Below, piece after piece: positions 63,737 through 64,000 of a DNA stretch of 64,000 bases. Location: positions 558,001 through 622,000 of the forward strand of contig CAVXNP010000001.1 of NCBI GenBank assembly GCA_963763305.1. The letters are read 5' to 3'. Positions within the stretch are counted from its first letter, which is position 1; the number at the start of each line of letters is the position of its first letter. This DNA is from CAVXNP01 sp963763305. GTDB lineage: Bacteria > Pseudomonadota > Gammaproteobacteria > Xanthomonadales > Rhodanobacteraceae. The notes below the pieces were generated by a model, which was given only the letters and a program-made list of their open reading frames with translations, was not told the origin of the DNA and searched no databases. The position numbers and the translations under genes are program-made.

Positions 63737-64000
63737 TCAGGCGCCCTTGCGGGCGGCCAGAATGTAGTTGACCGCGGTGATCCGGCTCAGCCAGGCCTTG
63801 CGGTTGAGCGGGTTGTAGCCCAGCCCGGAGACGTCCTGCAGCTCCAGCGCGTGGTCGCGCAGCAACCGTGCCAGCTCCGACGGCTTGAGGAACTGGGCGT
63901 AGTGATGGGTACCACGCGGCAGCATGCGCATGACGTATTCGGCACCCAGGATGGCCGTCGCGAAAGCGGCCGGAGTGCGGTTGATGGTGGACAGGAAGAG
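63737..64000 (-). CDS. ubiG: Ubiquinone 3-O-methyltransferase UbiG, C-terminal part
   Basis: The gene runs past the window edge; only about 87 C-terminal residues are seen. LFLSTINRTPAAFATAILGAEYVMRMLPRGTHHYAQFLKPSEL is the family's conserved C-terminal core, followed by VSGLGYNPLNRKAWLSRITAVNYILAARK. The complete enzyme methylates two hydroxyl groups in ubiquinone synthesis. Confidence 0.93.
   Translation of the reverse strand, partial: LFLSTINRTPAAFATAILGAEYVMRMLPRGTHHYAQFLKPSELARLLRDHALELQDVSGLGYNPLNRKAWLSRITAVNYILAARKGA

Overview
The window is high-GC, gene-dense chromosomal DNA from a gammaproteobacterium of the order Xanthomonadales, most like Rhodanobacteraceae/Xanthomonadaceae. The strongest pointers are an arginine operon built on N-acetylornithine carbamoyltransferase with a fused acetylglutamate kinase/synthase, a DksA fused to a long Lys/Ala/Pro-rich tail, type IV pilus retraction ATPases next to proC, and several families of short palindromic intergenic repeats. 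The assignment is inferred from gene content, not from a marker-gene comparison.

Layout. 1-1390: end of an unrecognised gene broken by one extra base. 1620-3167: secreted five-BON-domain protein. 3232-5575 (minus): pilU and pilT. 5883-7314: proC and a YggT protein. 7368-7545: array of palindromic repeats with a 60-base period. 7584-11661: BtuF-like protein, YjbQ, PdxH, a P-loop kinase, YbjQ and an SDR epimerase. 11808-14877: aroK-aroB, a WGR protein and hemE. 15278-16919: frameshifted carboxylesterase. 17019-19964: valS, carrying an in-frame repeat insertion. 20022-21794 (minus): pssA, a HolD-like gene and rimI. 22075-24896: DUF4124 protein, proS and an H-NS-like protein. 25059-26354 (minus): ThrE-type exporter.

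26493-43163 (minus) is the accessory centrepiece. In transcription order it reads: HlyD-type adaptor, one MacB-type ATPase, two permease pairs, an S33 peptidase, two more permease pairs, then an NtrC-family response regulator and its histidine kinase. A textbook sigma-54 promoter (43209-43224), preceded by a cluster of GGACA motifs and one TGTCC/GGACA palindrome, lies just upstream of the adaptor gene. This matches the sigma-54-dependent activator encoded in the same cluster. Four permease pairs sharing one ATPase is unusual and is the best candidate here for an undescribed export or envelope-stress system.

43473-53098 (minus) is the arginine/proline operon argF'-argG-argE'-argB/NAGS-argC-argH-proB-proA. 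Upstream of argF' is what looks like a complete transcription attenuator: a 34-residue leader peptide with a late Arg cluster, an antiterminator segment and a terminator with a U-run. Six of the eight genes carry frameshifts (about 13 in 8 kb) while the residues between them stay family-like, so I suspect indel errors in this part of the assembly rather than decay.

53505-64000: a glycine-zipper protein, cysS, sufE, an arsenic operon (arsR-arsC-ACR3) with its operator, the DksA fusion, yidD with a 51-residue ORF and an M23 peptidase, folE2, a squalene/phytoene-synthase-like protein, gph and the C-terminal end of ubiG. No rRNA, tRNA, CRISPR array or transposase gene was recognised.
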